Assembly (NCBI GenBank): GCA_965214795.1
Contig: OZ243976.1
Span: forward strand, 1-64,000
DNA: 64,000 nt
Reading direction: 5' to 3'
Source: JAJDXW01 sp965214795
GTDB lineage: Bacteria; Pseudomonadota; Gammaproteobacteria; HK1
Position numbers and translations under genes: made by a program. The notes under the pieces were generated by a model, which saw only the letters and a list, made by a program, of their open reading frames with translations, was not told the DNA's origin and made no database searches. Numbering within the stretch: position 1 is the first letter of the stretch; the number at the start of each line of letters is the position of its first letter. Shown piece by piece: positions 9,242 to 17,763 of this stretch.

Positions 9242-9490
9242 CTGTGCCGATTCCGTCTCGTCAATCCCTTGCCTCAGTTCCTACGGTCTGTACACGTGAC
9301 CCGCTTGGTGCTTCGGATCCCGCCCGTAGTGCCCGTCCGACCTACCCGCGCCGTGCTAGACCAATCTCACGCGCGCCGGCCCGGTACGTGTTCGCGCCTT
9401 GGCACTTGGGCCAGTTGTAGGGATCATCGACCTCCTGGGAACCTATGGAGTTCCGACTGGCCGACGCGACGGAGTCGGTTGTCAGGGGAC

Positions 9491-10288
9491 TCAGGCGGCG
9501 TTCCCGCGTCTCGTCCCCACGACCGCCCCGACGACGGTGGCGATCACCTCGAAGTCGGCGGTGTTCGCGTCGATCCGGATCGCCTCATGCTCAGGGTTGT
9601 GGCTCTCGGGCTGGAGGTCGATAGTACCTGCCTCCGTGCGACAGAACCACTGACGACGACCTCGGCCAGCAATTCTCATTTTGCTCATCGGGTCCCGCTG
9701 CCGGACCGGCACGACCGTCGATCGCCCCCCCGATCTGCCCCCGATCGAGTCGCAAGGAGCAGACGGCTTGCGGCCTCGGGGTGAAGTCAGGCGCCAAAAT
9801 GAGAACTGCTGGACCTCGGCCCCGATCCGGGCGACTACGAGTTCGCCGTTACGCGGTTCCGGGTCGCGTCGCACGGCGAGGATGTCGCCCGACCGGTAGC
9901 CCAGCCAAGCGAGGCTGTCGCGTTCGATGCGGACGAACCAGTCTGGCCGTGACTCGAAGCTTTCGGTGAACGAGTCGAAGTCGTGCAGCCGCGGCGGCTC
10001 CGTGCAATCCTCGGCGACGACCGGGTTGCCGGCCGCGACAGCGGGCAGCTCGTGTGGGTCCAGGATCGGTGCCCCCTCGCGGAGCAGTCGGATCCCTCGC
10101 TCGACCGAGGGCAGAAGCTGGCTCCAACCTTTCTGGTGGAGTGCGGCAAGAAGCCGGTCGACACCAGACTGGTTCCGGATCCCGAGTGCCTTGGCGAGCT
10201 CGGTCCGAGACGGCGGCACGCCGAAGCGCTTGATGTGGTCACGGATCGCAGCCAGGGTGCTGCTTTGCTTGTCGGTCAGTCGGACCAC
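9491..10288 (-). CDS. LexA-like repressor interrupted by an in-frame mobile element
   Basis: The N-terminus (LTDKQSSTLAAIRDHIKRFG...PPSRTELAKALG) is a LexA winged helix. The AVAAG segment gives the Ala-Gly cleavage site, ERDSL supplies the catalytic serine, and GELVVARIGAEV matches the strand leading to the catalytic lysine. At that point a 147-bp element with a 7-bp target duplication (net 154 bp) is inserted; reading resumes as QWFCRTEAGTIDLQPE and runs to FEVIATVVGAVVG. Frame is kept only because one base also seems lost just after the insertion, where a CAAGTGG would have encoded the Lys. The protein probably binds DNA but cannot self-cleave. Start GTG 10288 fits LexA length; the frame is open to 10369. 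It may regulate the cluster at 2102-9241. Confidence 0.8.
   Translation of the reverse strand: MVRLTDKQSSTLAAIRDHIKRFGVPPSRTELAKALGIRNQSGVDRLLAALHQKGWSQLLPSVERGIRLLREGAPILDPHELPAVAAGNPVVAEDCTEPPRLHDFDSFTESFESRPDWFVRIERDSLAWLGYRSGDILAVRRDPEPRNGELVVARIGAEVQQFSFWRLTSPRGRKPSAPCDSIGGRSGGRSTVVPVRQRDPMSKMRIAGRGRRQWFCRTEAGTIDLQPESHNPEHEAIRIDANTADFEVIATVVGAVVGTRRGNAA
9666..9812. mobile_element. Palindromic mobile element, copy A, inside the LexA-like gene
   Basis: 147 bp with terminal inverted repeats CCAGCAATTCTCATTTTG and CAAAATGAGAACTGCTGG, flanked by perfect 7-bp direct repeats ACCTCGG at 9659-9665 and 9813-9819. It has no stop codon in the host frame and no room for its own gene, so a transposase in trans is needed. 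Related copies are at 11456-11589, 32008-32141, 36998-37073 (half), 62245-62402 and 29321-29350 (fragment). Confidence 0.85.
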
Positions 10289-10396
10289 GCGCAACGTCTC
10301 GTCGTCCCCGCAGTCCTTTCCAATCCAGAGATGAGCCTGAAGGCGGACACGGGAACGCCGGCCACCCATCCCGCCGGATATCGATACCCCGCGAGG

Positions 10397-11317
10397 CTAC
10401 CGCATGCGGCGGGCGATCCGCGGGTCGAGGGTGTCGCGGAGCCCGTCTCCAAGGAGGTTCACGAAGAGGACCATGACCGCGAGGCAGACCCCGGGGTAGA
10501 GCAGCATCCAGGGCTTGATCTGGAAGTACACCCGGCCCTCGGCCATCATGTTGCCCCAGCTCGGGATCTCGGGCGGGGTGCCCGCCCCGAGGAAGCTGAG
10601 CAACGCCTCCACGATCACCGCCGCCGCGCATACGTAGGTGGCCTGCACCATCAACGGCGCGAACGTGTTGGGCAGGATGTGCCGGAAGAGGATCTTCGGC
10701 AGCCGCGTTCCCGACGAGACGGCGGCCTCCACGTAGGGCATCTCGCGGATGGTGAGCACCACCGCCCGCACGAGCCGGACCACCCGCGGGATCTCCGGCA
10801 CGGAGATCGCGATGATGACGTTCTGCACGCTCGATCCGAAGAGGGCCATGAGCGCGATCGCGAGGAGGATGCTCGGAATCGCCATGAGCCCGTCCATGAT
10901 CCGCATCACGATCGCATCGACCAGCCGCACGTAGCCAGCGAGAAGGCCGATGACCAGACCGAGGGCGGTGCTGAGGGCGGCTACCGCGAGGCCCACGGTG
11001 AGGGAGATCCGCGCCCCGAAGACGGTGCGAGAGTACACGTCGCGGCCGAGGTGGTCGGTGCCGAACCAGCCGAGGCAGGGGGTGCGCGACTCGAAGCCGA
11101 GCGCCTCGGTCATGCACGGGGGCTTGAGCCGCACGGCCGGGTCGAGGGCCATCGGGTCCGATGCGAGGTAGGGGGCGAAGCCGGCCATCAGGGCCATCAG
11201 GAGCAACACCGACGCGCTCAGGACCACCGTCGGGTTGCGGCGGGCGAACTCCGCCACCTGCGCGACGCGGGTCCGGGCCGCTCCGCCCCCGAATACGTCG
11301 CCCGCGACCGCGACCAC
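10397..11317 (-). CDS. dppC: Peptide-type ABC transporter permease, DppC/OppC family
   Basis: 306 residues with an N-terminal OppC segment (PTVVLSASVLLLMALMAGF, then membrane entry), about six membrane helices and the WFGTDHLGRDVYSR motif diagnostic of DppC-type permeases. The EAA loop that docks the ATPase is EAAVSSGTRLPKILFRHILP. It forms the inner-membrane channel with the DppB-type protein. It follows dppB on the same strand with 281 bases between them, 134 of which are a mobile element. The ATPase genes usual in this operon are not in the window. Confidence 0.9.
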   Translation of the reverse strand: MVAVAGDVFGGGAARTRVAQVAEFARRNPTVVLSASVLLLMALMAGFAPYLASDPMALDPAVRLKPPCMTEALGFESRTPCLGWFGTDHLGRDVYSRTVFGARISLTVGLAVAALSTALGLVIGLLAGYVRLVDAIVMRIMDGLMAIPSILLAIALMALFGSSVQNVIIAISVPEIPRVVRLVRAVVLTIREMPYVEAAVSSGTRLPKILFRHILPNTFAPLMVQATYVCAAAVIVEALLSFLGAGTPPEIPSWGNMMAEGRVYFQIKPWMLLYPGVCLAVMVLFVNLLGDGLRDTLDPRIARRMR

Positions 11318-11455
11318 GGCTCAGACCTCCCGATCCCCGGCGCCGGCCCTGGCTCCGGCTCCGGACACGACCCCGGCCCCGGAGATGACCCCGACCCTGG
11401 CCCCGGACGAACCGGACCGGCGGCCGGTCGGGTGAACGACAGGGGGCTTCGGCAT

Positions 11456-11589
11456 CCGGCAGTTCCCGTTTTGACGCCTGACTTCACCCTGAGCCGCAAG
11501 CCGTCTTCTCCCTGCGACTCGATCCGGGGCAGATCGACGGCCGTGCCGGCCCTGCCGCGGGACCCGACGAGCAAAACGAGAATCGCTGA
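11456..11589. mobile_element. Palindromic mobile element, copy B, between dppB and dppC
   Basis: 134 bp, in the orientation opposite to copy A, with ends CCGGCAGTTCCCGTTTTG and CAAAACGAGAATCGCTGA. Perfect 7-bp direct repeats TCGGCAT lie at 11449-11455 and 11590-11596. It begins 9 bases past the dppB stop codon and lengthens the dppB-dppC spacer. Confidence 0.85.
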
Positions 11590-11598
11590 TCGGCATCG

Positions 11599-12540
11599 TC
11601 AGTAGCGGATCCGCGGGTCGAACAGCGTGTAGGCGAGGTCCGCGAGCAGGTTGATGAAGACGTACACGCCCGAGAACACGAGGATGATCGCCTGGATGAC
11701 CGGATAGTCCCGGTGGAGGATCGCGTCCACCGTGAGCCGCCCGAGCCCCGGGATGTTGAAGACGCTCTCGGTCACCACCACCCCGCCGATGAGGAGGGCG
11801 ATTCCGATCCCGATGATGGTGACGATGGGGACCGCCGCGTTCCGGAGGGCGTGGCGCATGAGCACGATCGGTGAACTGAGGCCCTTCGCGTGCGCCGTCC
11901 GGATGTAGTCCTCGGTGAGCACCTCGAGCACGCTCGCCCGCGAGATCCGCGCGATAAGCGCGGTGTACAGGGTCGAGAGGGCGATACTCGGGAGGATGAT
12001 GCTCCGCAGGAACGGCCCGAAGCCGTCCGCCAGGGGCTTGTAGCCCTGGGCGGGGAGCCAGCGCAGCTCGATCGCGAACACGTACATCAGGATGTAGCCG
12101 ATCACGAAGATAGGCACCGAGAACCCGAGCACCGCGAACACCATCGTCGCGCGGTCCACGAAGGTCCCCGCGCGCCACGCCGCGAACACTCCGAGCGGCA
12201 CCGCGACGACGATGCTGAGGATGATCGTCGCGACGCAGAGCGCGAGGGTCGGCTCCAGACGCTGGCCGATGAGCCTCGTCACCGGGAGGTTGGAGAAGAT
12301 CGACACCCCGAGGTCGCCTTGGGCGAGCTGGCCGACCCAGCGCGCGAACTGGACGTGGATGGGCTGGTCTAGGCCGAGCCGGGCGCGGATCTTCTCGATG
12401 TCCGCCGGGCTCGCGTAGTCCCCGGCGATGATCGCGGCCGGGTCTCCGGGGGTGAGGTGCAGGAGCAGGAAGACGAAGACCCCCACCACGGCCATGACCG
12501 GGATGATGGCGACGACCCTGCGGATGACGTAGGCGTACAT
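11599..12540 (-). CDS. dppB: Peptide-type ABC transporter permease, DppB/OppB family
   Basis: 313 residues from the ATG at 12540 (MYAYVIRRVVAIIPVM), the normal DppB start; an upstream in-frame extension to 12660 is low-complexity and unlikely. It has the N-terminal membrane helix, LTPGDPAAIIAG, RLGLDQPIHVQFARW, the ATPase-docking loop RTAHAKGLSSPIVLMRHALRN and the C-terminal YTLFDPRIRY. It pairs with the DppC-type protein as a heterodimeric inner-membrane channel for peptides or similar solutes brought by the binding protein. Confidence 0.92.
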   Translation of the reverse strand: MYAYVIRRVVAIIPVMAVVGVFVFLLLHLTPGDPAAIIAGDYASPADIEKIRARLGLDQPIHVQFARWVGQLAQGDLGVSIFSNLPVTRLIGQRLEPTLALCVATIILSIVVAVPLGVFAAWRAGTFVDRATMVFAVLGFSVPIFVIGYILMYVFAIELRWLPAQGYKPLADGFGPFLRSIILPSIALSTLYTALIARISRASVLEVLTEDYIRTAHAKGLSSPIVLMRHALRNAAVPIVTIIGIGIALLIGGVVVTESVFNIPGLGRLTVDAILHRDYPVIQAIILVFSGVYVFINLLADLAYTLFDPRIRY

Positions 12541-12765
12541 GCCCGCCCCCCTAACGACTGCCGCAAGTGTACGTCCCTTCCCGCTTCGCGGCAAAGCGAC
12601 GGCGGGCGAGGGGGCACCGACCGGAATCCCCCGAATCATCTCCAGAATCCCCCGAATCATCTTTACAGGTTATCCGCGGCTCGAATCCGGGCACGGACCG
12701 CGCTCTTGCGGGGCGAGCCGAGCGACGCAGCGGCACCGCAACGGCCAGAGGTTGTAAAGGTCGTC

Positions 12766-13002
12766 GATGCGCCCGGTCGAGCGGTGCCGAGCGATGAGGC
12801 GGGTCGGTTGTGCTCGGGACAACCCGCTCACCTTGACCAGGAAGCGGCGCACCACCCCCTTGTCGTCCTTGCCCGGTTGCCCGTACCGGAACCGGCGAAG
12901 GGTCCGGGCGACGAACTCGTCGCGCGCCCCGCGGTCCAGGGGTCGGACCTCGACCAGCTCGGCGCCGTCAAGGAACGAGCGGACCTGGTCGACAGTCCGC
13001 AC
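12766..13002 (-). pseudogene. N-terminal fragment of an integrase/DDE transposase
   Basis: The reading MRTVDQVRSFLDG, then FVARTLRRFRYGQPGKDDKG, then GLSRAQPTRLIARHRSTGR is the helix-turn-helix N-terminus of a widespread family of integrase-core transposases. Homology stops at about 12766, long before the catalytic domain, and continues into unrelated sequence. It is a dead fragment marking the right side of the disturbed region beyond the peptide transporter. Confidence 0.65.
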
Positions 13003-13160
13003 TCGGTGGGTCCGAGCATCACGATCATCTCCTGATGATGCCCCGCTTCACACCCCGTCAGGCTCACCCCACGTTGGATCAGGCGCCCCCCTTCAGGCTC
13101 ATGTGTCATTGGACAAGGCTTCGGACAAGGCTACCCCCGGCCCCGGTGTAACATGGCGGC

Positions 13161-14363
13161 ATGGAAGCGGTCGAAGAATCGGTCGAGCTCGATCCGCGCA
13201 CGCTCGCGGAGGGGCCGCCTCTCGAGGCGGCGCGGGCTCTCGTTCCGCGGATCCGGCGCGCGGCGGCCCGCATGCACGAGGAGCGCGAGCTCACCCCGGA
13301 GGTCGCGACCGCCCTCGCCGATGCACGCCTGTTCCACATGTTCGTCCCGCGTTCCCTCGGCGGGCGGGAGGTGCCCCAGCCGGAGTATCTCCCGGTGGTC
13401 GAGGCGCTCGGCTACGCCGACGCGAGCACCGGCTGGTGCGTGAACCAGGGCGCGGTGTTCATGACCACCTCCGCGTTCATCGACCGCGGGGCGGCGAAGC
13501 GGATCTGGGACAGCCCGCGCACGGTGATCGCGAACGGCCCGTCGCCGACGGCGCTGGCGCGCCGGGTTCCCGACGGATTCCGGGTGACCGGCCGCTGGAC
13601 GTTCTCGAGCGGTTTCCCCCACGCGACCTGGCTCGCCGGGCTCTCGGTGCTCGCCGACGAGCACGGAGAGCGCGAACGAGGCCCCAAGGGAGAGATGGTG
13701 GTCCGGCACATGATCTTCCCCAAGTCCGCGGCGATCCGGCACGATACCTGGCACACGCGCGGTCTTCGGGCCACCGGAAGCTACGACTTCGAGGTGAAGG
13801 ACCTCTTCGTTCCGGAGGAATGCTCCGTCTGGACCTACGGCGATCCGGTGAAGGAGCCGGGCCCGCTCTACGCCTACTCCATGGTCCTCCTCTTCGCGTG
13901 CGGCTTCGCCTCCGTCGCCCTCGGGGTGGCCCGGGCCGGGCTCGACGCGTTCATCGACTTCGCGGGGGGCAAGCTCCCCCGCGGCGACCGCACCCGGCTC
14001 GCGGACAAGCAGGTGGTCCAGTCGCAGGTCGGCGCGGCGGAGATGAAGTGGCGCTCGGGCCGCTACGGCCTGCATGGCGCGGTCCGCGAGGTCTGGGATC
14101 GGGTCTCGACGACCGGGCGGTTCGAGGTCGCGGACCGGGTCGCGCTCCGGGGCGCGGCGACCCATGCCATCCACCTCGCCAAGGAGACGGTGGACATCGC
14201 GTACGAGGCGTGCGGCTCGGACGCCATCTTCGAGCACCACCCGATCCAGCAGCGCTTCCAGGACATCCACGCCATCACCCAGCACCTCCAGGGCCGGCTC
14301 GCCCACTACGAGACGGTCGGGCAGCTCGCCCTCGGCCTCGAGCCGGACCGTCAGTGGCTCTAG
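13161..14363 (+). CDS. Acyl-CoA dehydrogenase-fold flavin monooxygenase-like protein
   Basis: 400 residues with the acyl-CoA dehydrogenase fold: an N-terminal helical domain (about 20-130, MFVPRSLGGREV), a beta-barrel middle domain (VTGRWTFSSGFPHATWL, TGSYDFEVKDLFVPEE) and a C-terminal four-helix domain (residues about 240-400). The middle domain and the C-terminal DIAYEACGSDAIFEHHPIQQRFQDIH resemble the HsaA/DszC/PigA-like group, which use reduced flavin and oxygen to hydroxylate aromatic or polycyclic compounds, more than true acyl-CoA dehydrogenases. Two LLM oxidoreductases nearby suggest small-molecule catabolism. The substrate is not deducible. Confidence 0.8.
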   Translation: MEAVEESVELDPRTLAEGPPLEAARALVPRIRRAAARMHEERELTPEVATALADARLFHMFVPRSLGGREVPQPEYLPVVEALGYADASTGWCVNQGAVFMTTSAFIDRGAAKRIWDSPRTVIANGPSPTALARRVPDGFRVTGRWTFSSGFPHATWLAGLSVLADEHGERERGPKGEMVVRHMIFPKSAAIRHDTWHTRGLRATGSYDFEVKDLFVPEECSVWTYGDPVKEPGPLYAYSMVLLFACGFASVALGVARAGLDAFIDFAGGKLPRGDRTRLADKQVVQSQVGAAEMKWRSGRYGLHGAVREVWDRVSTTGRFEVADRVALRGAATHAIHLAKETVDIAYEACGSDAIFEHHPIQQRFQDIHAITQHLQGRLAHYETVGQLALGLEPDRQWL

Positions 14364-14755
14364 CCCGAAAAGATCACCGACTTCCCGCTGCGGCCGCCCA
14401 TCCGCTCGCGGTCGCGGGCCGTACTCCCGCAAGCCGCTTCGACCGCGCGCACGCGCCAGTTTCGAGCCAGTGTCGACTACGCCTCGGCAGCGCGCACACG
14501 CGCTCTCGGTCCGGGCGACCCGTTCCTCCATGAGATCGGGGGAGATCGTGGGGCATCTTGGCGACCTCGCGACGAAAGTCGGTGAGCTTTCGGGCTGGTG
14601 GGTATTCTTCACCGACCGCTCCGGCACGCCCTCGCGACCCTGCGGGCCTCGGTGCGGTCCGCGACGCTGATGGGAGCGCCGGGAGGGGGCAAGAAGGCCA
14701 GTCGGCGAACGTGGGTCGGGCCCACCGCCTCGATCCGAAGACGACGGAGAACGAA
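14364..14755. other. Intergenic, 392 bp
   Basis: Both strands are open in places because of the high GC content, but I see no recognisable protein, RNA or repeat here. Confidence 0.5.
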
Positions 14756-14977
14756 ATGGGTATCGAAGCCTGGAGCACCATCGGAGTCGGAGTCACCCTG
14801 GCGGTGCTCATCATCAGTTTGTTCATGACGCTTCGCACGGACGTCGCGAAGCTGAGCGCCACCCTGGAAGATCAGGGCAGACAGATCGCCGCCCTGCGCG
14901 AGCGAATGGCGCACCTCGAAGGGCTTCTTGAAGGCTTGCGGGAAGCCGTCAGCGGGCGACGCGCCGCTGCCGACTAG
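14756..14977 (+). CDS. Small membrane-anchored coiled-coil protein
   Basis: 73 residues. A single membrane helix (about 9-24, IGVGVTLAVLIISLFM) is followed by a charged heptad-rich helix (VAKLSATLEDQGRQIAALRE and on to about 65). The start ATG has GGAGAACGAA just upstream, a fair ribosome site. The layout suggests an inner-membrane protein with a coiled coil, function unknown. The 86-residue protein at 59914-60174 has the reverse order (coiled coil, then membrane helix). Confidence 0.6.
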   Translation: MGIEAWSTIGVGVTLAVLIISLFMTLRTDVAKLSATLEDQGRQIAALRERMAHLEGLLEGLREAVSGRRAAAD

Positions 14978-15020
14978 GCCATCATCCACGCGGAAACCGT
15001 GGTGAAGGCCGCCAGGGCCG

Positions 15021-15092
15021 CCCGTGCCCCGCTTCTCTTCGCTGGACTTTGAACATGAATAGTTCATATCAATTCAATTGCCTGCAATCCAT
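15021..15092 (+). repeat. Partial copy of a 235-276-bp inverted-repeat (MITE-like) element
   Basis: Shares about 70 bp with the left part of the elements at 54681-54956 and 19261-19503, starting CCCGTGCCCCGCTTCTCTTC and passing through ATGAATAGTTCATATCAATT. It ends 27 bases before the LLM oxidoreductase start, so it may supply that gene's promoter region. Confidence 0.75.
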
Positions 15093-15119
15093 AAACGACA
15101 ACAGGGAGCATCAGGACCG

Positions 15120-15953
15120 ATGAAGATCGGCATCTACATCTTCGCCACCGACTACACGATCCGGATCGACGAGCTCGCCCGCGAGGCGGAGCAACGCGGC
15201 TTCGAGTCGCTGTTCATCCCGGAGCACACCCACATTCCGGCCAGCCGCCGGAGCCCCTGGCCGGGCGGGCCGGAGCTTCCCCGCGAGTACTGGCACACCC
15301 TCGATCCCTTCGTGGCCCTCGGCGTCGCGGCGGCCGCCACCAGCACCCTGCGCCTCGGCACCGGGATCTGCCTCCTCACCGAACGCGATCCGATCGTCAA
15401 CGCGAAGGAGGTGGCGACCCTGGACCTCCTGTCCGGAGGCCGGTTCGAGCTCGCGATCGGGGCGGGCTGGAACGCCGAGGAGATGGAGAACCACGGCACC
15501 GCGTTCGCGACCCGCTTCCGGGTGATGAGCGAACGGGCGCGTGCGATGAAGGTCATCTGGACGGAGGAGGAGCCGGAGTTCCACGGCGAGTTCGTGGACT
15601 TCGACCCGATCTGGTCCTGGCCGAAGCCGGTTCAGCGCCCGAACCCGCCGATCCTCGTCGGCGGGGAGACCGACCACACCCTGCGCCGGGTGGTCGACTG
15701 GGCGGACGGCTGGTTCCCGCGGGGGCGCGGAGGATTCGATCCGGCCGAGGGGATGGCGCGGCTCAAAGCCATCGCGGACGAGGCGGGGCGCTCCATGGAC
15801 ACCATCAACGTGTCGCTCTTCGGCGCGGAGCCGAACCGCGAGGCGCTCGACCGGGCGGCGGAGGCAGGGATGACGAGGGCCATCCTCGGCCTGCCCTCGA
15901 ACGATCGCGACGACGTGCTCCGCCGCCTCGACCGGCACGCCGGGCTGCTGTAG
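15120..15953 (+). CDS. LLM-class (luciferase-like) F420-type oxidoreductase
   Basis: 277 residues, a TIM-barrel luciferase-like monooxygenase. Typical signatures are MKIGIYIFATDY at the start, SLFIPEHTHIP, LRLGTGICLLTERDPI, ELAIGAGWNAEE and PNPPILVGGETDHTLRRV. The length and the EHTHIP and GAGWNAEE motifs fit the group annotated as F420-dependent (TIGR03619). Whether F420 or FMN is used cannot be read from the sequence. The start ATG at 15120 has AGGGAGCATCAGGACCG upstream. The substrate is unknown. Confidence 0.85.
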   Translation: MKIGIYIFATDYTIRIDELAREAEQRGFESLFIPEHTHIPASRRSPWPGGPELPREYWHTLDPFVALGVAAAATSTLRLGTGICLLTERDPIVNAKEVATLDLLSGGRFELAIGAGWNAEEMENHGTAFATRFRVMSERARAMKVIWTEEEPEFHGEFVDFDPIWSWPKPVQRPNPPILVGGETDHTLRRVVDWADGWFPRGRGGFDPAEGMARLKAIADEAGRSMDTINVSLFGAEPNREALDRAAEAGMTRAILGLPSNDRDDVLRRLDRHAGLL

Positions 15954-16163
15954 CGCAGCCGAACGGGGCGCCGCCACCCCGCCGACTTCCACTCCGCCTC
16001 GTACTCTCGACGGGCGGAGCGAGGGGGCTCTTCGTGGCTCGCCGCGCCCGCCCGGACCGGGCCGCGCGCACCGATGACAGAGGGTGGTCTCGACGGAGGT
16101 GGCGCGGAGGACGAACCTCGCAATCCCGGCGCGGCGCAGGCGGCCGGCCGGGCCGCCGTCCGC

Positions 16164-17273
16164 TCAGCCGAGGATGCCGGTGGCCGCCCGCGCGGGAGCG
16201 AAGCGCGGCATCACCTCCCGGGCGAGCCGGGTGAGGGACCGGCGGCAGAACTCGGGGTCGTCCCACTCGTGCGCGGTGACCGTCAGCACTCCGAAATCCC
16301 CGACCGTGCCGCGGAGGGCCGCGATCTTCTCCGCCACCGTGTCCGGCGACCCCCAGGCCACCATCGACCGGGCGATGTCGGTCCAGTCGGGTGGCTCCTC
16401 GCCGGCGTGTCCGTCGGGATAGAGAAGGTGGAGCGCTCCCCGGTTGCGAAACCCGGCGATGGTGTAGGCGAACCAGTACGCCATGGCCCCCTCGGGATCG
16501 AGGAGATGGTCCTCCGCCTCGGCGTCGCTCGAGCCGACGATGACGCTTCGCCCGACCCGCCAGACCGTCGGGTCGGGGCGACGGCCCGCCGCCTCGCACC
16601 CGGCGGCGTACCGCTCCCAGTGCTCGCCAACGTAGCGCGGCTGCACGAGGTTCGCCCCCGAGATCGGGATCCAGCCCCGCTCCCCCGCGAGGTAGGGCGT
16701 GCGCGATCCGGGGGCCATCAACGACACCGCGATCGGCGGGTGAGGCCGTTGAAAGGGCTTCGGGAAGGCGCCCACCCCGAACTCCGCCCGGGCGCGATCC
16801 TCCACCCGGATGTCCCAGTACTCGCCCGGGTAGACGTGGGGCGGATCGTTGGCCCAGAGGGCGAGGATCGCGTCGATCGACTCGCGCACCATCGCGCCCC
16901 GGTCGGTGTCCCCGCCCACCTTGAAGAGCTCGAGGTCCGAGGAGAGGCTCCCGGTGCCGATGCCCATCTGGAAGCGTCCGCGCGCGAGGTGGTCGAACAT
17001 CGCGGCGTGGCTCGCGACCATGGCCGGATGCTGGAGGGGGAGGCAGAACACCCCGGTCCCGAGCTTGATGCTCCGGGTCCGTTCGATGAGGGTCGCAAGG
17101 AAGACGAGCGGCGCGGTGATGGGCTCGGTGAGGGCGCTCAGGTGCTCTCCGATCCAGCACTCGACAAAGCCGAGCCGGTCGGCGAGGACGATGGTCTCCC
17201 GATCCTCCTCCAGCACCTTGGTGTAGTCGCGCCGGACATCGTGGACCGGCTGCATGAACATGCCGAGCTGCAT
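16164..17273 (-). CDS. LLM-class flavin-dependent oxidoreductase (bacterial luciferase-like)
   Basis: 369 residues from ATG 17273 (MQLGMFMQPVHDVRRDY), chosen because family members begin there; the upstream 16 codons look non-coding. Luciferase-family features are WIGEHLSALTEPI, IKLGTGVFCLPLQHP, FQMGIGTGSLSSDLELF and PHPPIAVSLMAPGSRT. This group uses reduced FMN supplied by a reductase. It faces the 15120 gene across 210 bases without recognisable content. The substrate is unknown. Confidence 0.85.
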   Translation of the reverse strand: MQLGMFMQPVHDVRRDYTKVLEEDRETIVLADRLGFVECWIGEHLSALTEPITAPLVFLATLIERTRSIKLGTGVFCLPLQHPAMVASHAAMFDHLARGRFQMGIGTGSLSSDLELFKVGGDTDRGAMVRESIDAILALWANDPPHVYPGEYWDIRVEDRARAEFGVGAFPKPFQRPHPPIAVSLMAPGSRTPYLAGERGWIPISGANLVQPRYVGEHWERYAAGCEAAGRRPDPTVWRVGRSVIVGSSDAEAEDHLLDPEGAMAYWFAYTIAGFRNRGALHLLYPDGHAGEEPPDWTDIARSMVAWGSPDTVAEKIAALRGTVGDFGVLTVTAHEWDDPEFCRRSLTRLAREVMPRFAPARAATGILG

Positions 17274-17387
17274 GGCGTCGCTGCTCCTCTTCGCTTCCGT
17301 CGCCGCCCGCCATTGTGGCACAGGGGCGAAGCCCCCCGGATGAGCGGCCCCAGGGCCATTTCAGGCTACGGCTCCGATGCCGAGCAG

Positions 17388-17413
17388 GTCGGATTGGCGC
17401 AGCGTAATCCGAC
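17388..17413. repeat. REP-like hairpin
   Basis: GTCGGATTGGCGCAGCGTAATCCGAC forms a stem of GTCGGATT with AATCCGAC. The core AGCGTAATCCGAC is a common proteobacterial intergenic repeat. It lies upstream of the LLM gene and beside a MITE. Confidence 0.6.
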
Positions 17414-17464
17414 ATGCCCACCCCCCAACCGCCGCCAATGTCGGACTACGCTTCGCTAGGGCGT

Positions 17465-17710
17465 GTTCACACTAATGGGCTCAAATGTCTCAAGTTTTGG
17501 GGTTCGTTGGCAGAAGTGGATTCCCGCTTGCGCGGGAATGACGGACGTGGCGAAGATGACAGTTGCCCCGGAGGCGACGTGGCCTGCGATAACAACGTCA
17601 TTCCCGCGCAAACCCTGCCCTCGTGAAAACGGGGACGGGAATCCATCGCCTGATTCCATAGGCATTTTGAATCCCGGAAACTCGAGATATTCAGACCCAT
17701 TAGTGTGAAC
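17465..17710. mobile_element. 246-bp MITE with a nested REP hairpin
   Basis: Perfect 15-bp terminal inverted repeats GTTCACACTAATGGG and CCCATTAGTGTGAAC, imperfectly extendable outward to AGGG and CCCT and flanked by TA on both sides (17457-17458 and 17718-17719). The inside holds a perfect hairpin ATTCCCGC-TTGC-GCGGGAAT at 17520-17539, the widespread REP type. There is no room for a transposase gene. Confidence 0.8.
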
Positions 17711-17763
17711 AACCCTCTAATCCGACTTGAAGTTCTGCCGTCTGCCCAGCATGAAATGACCCT

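Noticed and set aside
12541..12660. N-terminal extension of DppB
   Set aside because: DppB proteins start at the MYAYVIRR-type sequence at 12540; the extension is low-complexity and includes a short tandem repeat (GAATCCCCCGAATCATCT).
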